Made by a program: the position numbers and the translations under genes. From NCBI GenBank assembly GCA_949318235.1, contig OX439127.1, forward strand, positions 753,462 to 817,461: a stretch of 64,000 nucleotides of DNA. The letters run 5' to 3'. Under the pieces are notes generated by a model. It had not been told where the DNA came from. It saw nothing but the letters and a program-made list of their open reading frames with translations, and made no database searches. Shown here piece after piece: positions 61,631-64,000 of the stretch. The stretch is from Ecdyonurus torrentis (taxonomy: Eukaryota; Arthropoda; Insecta; Ephemeroptera; Heptageniidae). Every line of letters starts with the position of its first letter. The stretch's first letter is position 1.

Positions 61631-62950
61631 AACTGGTTAAAAAAATAAAAGCTGCATAATAAATTGACTCTTATAATAAATATTTACTTTTCAAAGTCAA
61701 ATAGATTTTAAAAAAGATATAAAAATAATATTTAAATATCATATCATAGTATTTAAAATGTATTTTATTTGTGTTTTCAGTCTACAAAATATTGCTTTGC
61801 TGGTATTTAAATAACTATAAAATAAATATTAAATATATAAAATATCAAATAAATGTGTTTATAATTTTTATTTATATAATGCATAGAAAAAATTTGCAAA
61901 TATAAAATGTTACATTTTTGTTAATTTAATGGTAGATTGAAAGAAAAAATACTTTATTTTCATTCTAAACACTATGTAAATATGTTTACAATTTACATTT
62001 AACTTTTGAAATCAATAAAAAGTAAAATAAAAAATATAACAAATGCAAGTTAATTGTAAGGCAAAAGATTTAAGTTTGTTTCGTTTACAAACCAAGTAAA
62101 AAAACTACAATCAATATTATACTTAATGTCACCTTTAAATGTCAAAAACTGTCCCTAATCTTCACACAAAATTAGCCTTTTGTTACATTGATGTGTTGTG
62201 TCGTATCTCTGTATATAGAATGTATGTAAATGACGTCATATTTAATGCACTAAAATGTTATACTGGAGTAGTGCATAACATTACTCAGCATAAAACAAAC
62301 TTTGTTTCATTCAATTGTCTTTGGGAAATCTGTTAAGTTTTTGTAATAGCTCTATTTATTTCATATTTGAGATACAAGTTCAACATATTTACAACATAAA
62401 TGCACTAAAAACTATTACATAGCTATTTTGACCTTGCACAATGTTTTTTTCTATGCTTACCATATTATTGAGTTATCCAACATTGCGGCGTCTTTAACAT
62501 GAAATCATTATGTTTATGATTATGTTTACACTTTATGCCACTTTATATCTCTATACCTTTAGCACAATTTTTGTTTTGATTTCGTAAAAATATCATATGA
62601 CAACTCATATAAATAAATACCAAAGTAATATTGTTTTATTAAAAATTAATAATTAAGAACTTTATTTTCACAAATTCTATTTCTACGATATTGATATTTT
62701 GCCAAATAAATACTAAAAGGTTAAAATAACAAACACTGAAATTTTAAACGTAATATCGAAACAAGTTTTATTTATATTTTCAATTTTAAAAATGTGATTA
62801 TAATTAAAATTGAAACTAAAACGAAATTTTTCTATTTCAATTGTTTCTTAAAAGTGTATTAACTTATATATTTGCAGTTGTATTAGTTTCTAAATAATCT
62901 TAAATAGATAGATTTTATAAAACAACATGCTTTCTTAAAATAAATACAAA
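61630..62950. other. AT-rich interval without genes
   Basis: 1.3 kb with no repeat, motif or credible frame that I can identify. Confidence 0.4.
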
Positions 62951-63180
62951 ATGGGATCCTCAAAACTTACGACTATTTTTACCATAATATTAATGTAGCC
63001 CTACGAGAGAGCTTAAAAATATTGCAAAGTATTCAATTTGCGTGTAGGTTCATGTTAATGACGTCCGAAATATGCAAAATGTAGTATAAAATGCTGTGCG
63101 GGTTGCATAAATTGCAAGGTCCACTAAATATTTCTTAACAAATGTGTTTGTCTCTAGCAATTGTGTATGTGTTGACAGAC
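62951..63180 (+). repeat. Dispersed repeat R1, copy 3
   Basis: GGATCCTCAAAACTTACGAC and CCTACGAGAGAGC correspond to 25938 onward in copy 2. Best preserved through GTTCATGTTAATGACGTC and GGGTTGCATAAAT. Confidence 0.65.
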
Positions 63181-63381
63181 AGAACGGATAAATGGAACCT
63201 TAATATTTCATCCAAGAAATATAGTAAAACCAATCTCATCCACTCTCTTTCTTTCAGACTAATATTGGTAACTACTTTCGTACGTCTTAAGCTTATTTAC
63301 ATTAGTTTATCTTGGATTACCATTTATAAAATACAAATAAATAATTTGCTGAAATTTAAGAATATATATTTTTTTAAATTT

Positions 63382-63479
63382 GAACAGGGTGCCGAGGACG
63401 TTTTGTTTTTTCATGAAGATAACAAAATATTCTTGCGTGTTGCCTATACAAATCATACAAAAACTTTTACTTAGCGCTG
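63382..63479. mobile_element. Decayed copy 3 of the Tc1-type MITE
   Basis: TGTTGCCTATACAAATC and the end AGCGCTG with TA match the right two thirds of 8903-9022. The left end is lost. Confidence 0.7.
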
Positions 63480-63635
63480 TACATTTAGTTTTCCATACCA
63501 AAACATTTAAACGTGAAATTTACGAAACACAGCAGGCGGAAATATTATTCAAAGATTGACCAATGTGGTCTGGAAGAATCAGTTTTTTGACAAACCACCT
63601 TTAATTCGTGTCTTTAGACATTTGCTTTAACAAAT

Positions 63636-63637
<2 letters not shown>

Positions 63638-63687
<50 letters not shown>

Positions 63688-63722
63688 TGTGTGTGTGTTT
63701 ATTGATCTGTCTCTCTCTGTCA

Positions 63723-63782
<60 letters not shown>

Positions 63783-63785
63783 ATC
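63638..63785. repeat. (GT)n then (TC)n microsatellites
   Basis: GT array 63638-63699 and TC array 63707-63785; open frames through them are artefacts. Confidence 0.97.
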
Positions 63786-64000
63786 CTTCTGAACCTCTAT
63801 CTCTGTGCCAGTCTTGATGTTTTACTGAGTTTCTTACTCCTATAGTTTATCATACCCGCTTTTTATGGCGACCTGAATTATGTTTTACTTATATGGTTTG
63901 CTGTGAGAGAGATGTAAACAATCAGTTATGTATAGACATATTGAAATGGCAGTCATCACAAAAAAGCTAATTTAAAGTTAATAAATAGTTAGTAATATGC

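Noticed and set aside
61426..61632. His-Thr repeat frame
   Set aside because: CA microsatellite.
62139..62336. 65-codon plus-strand frame
   Set aside because: No similarity I know, no repeat support, length expected by chance in 64 kb.

Overview
This is an AT-rich, gene-poor piece of an animal nuclear genome. The evidence is spliceosomal introns, a SIX-class homeobox gene, and a dense load of eukaryotic transposons: a non-LTR retroelement, a Ty3/gypsy element, a Penelope-like element, hAT-like, Tc1/mariner-like and CACTA-like elements, and SINEs. The mix and the long TA, GA, CA and CAGA microsatellites suit an arthropod-like invertebrate, but nothing here fixes the species. Only one host gene can be supported.

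Layout. 1-3.1 kb: dispersed repeat and a decayed CACTA-like transposase (+). 3.3-7.0 kb: a TIR element (A) with 7-bp target duplications, carrying a nested 5'-truncated LINE (-). 8.5-10.0 kb: a TA array and a second member of that TIR family (B), holding a 120-bp Tc1-type MITE and a tRNA-like gene. 10.3-12.2 kb: a broken reading frame of unknown function split by a 1.2-kb element made of GATC-type decamers, with a 5S rRNA-like core. 12.5-18.9 kb: three tandem units of about 2.3 kb rich in ATCCGGAT palindromes. 20.1-25.7 kb: a 5.6-kb element with long inverted ends, containing another TIR element. 26-28.4 kb: a second decayed transposase (-). 30.5-34.3 kb: mariner-type remnants and a large foldback element, mostly embedded in TA arrays. 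34.4-45.7 kb: a foldback element split by a 10.2-kb gypsy element (-), itself split by a 1.6-kb hAT-like element.

48.4-53.8 kb (-): a four-exon SIX/sine oculis-type homeobox gene whose splice phases all agree, predicting 318 residues. It is divergent: homeodomain position 50 is serine instead of the lysine usual in SIX proteins. Behind its SIX-domain exon lie five decaying tandem copies of the last 63 coding bases with their splice donor; one still has both splice sites and an open in-phase frame. Introns carry a SINE, an inverted-repeat MITE and microsatellites.

54-64 kb: more Tc1-type MITEs, a distant copy of the 12-19 kb array, a local duplication with GA arrays, a Penelope-like fragment with inverted arms and a stop exactly in its YIG motif, a mariner-type remnant and microsatellites. 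The most notable observations are the SIX gene, its duplicated exon ends, the decamer/5S element, and the nesting of elements, which gives a relative order of insertion.
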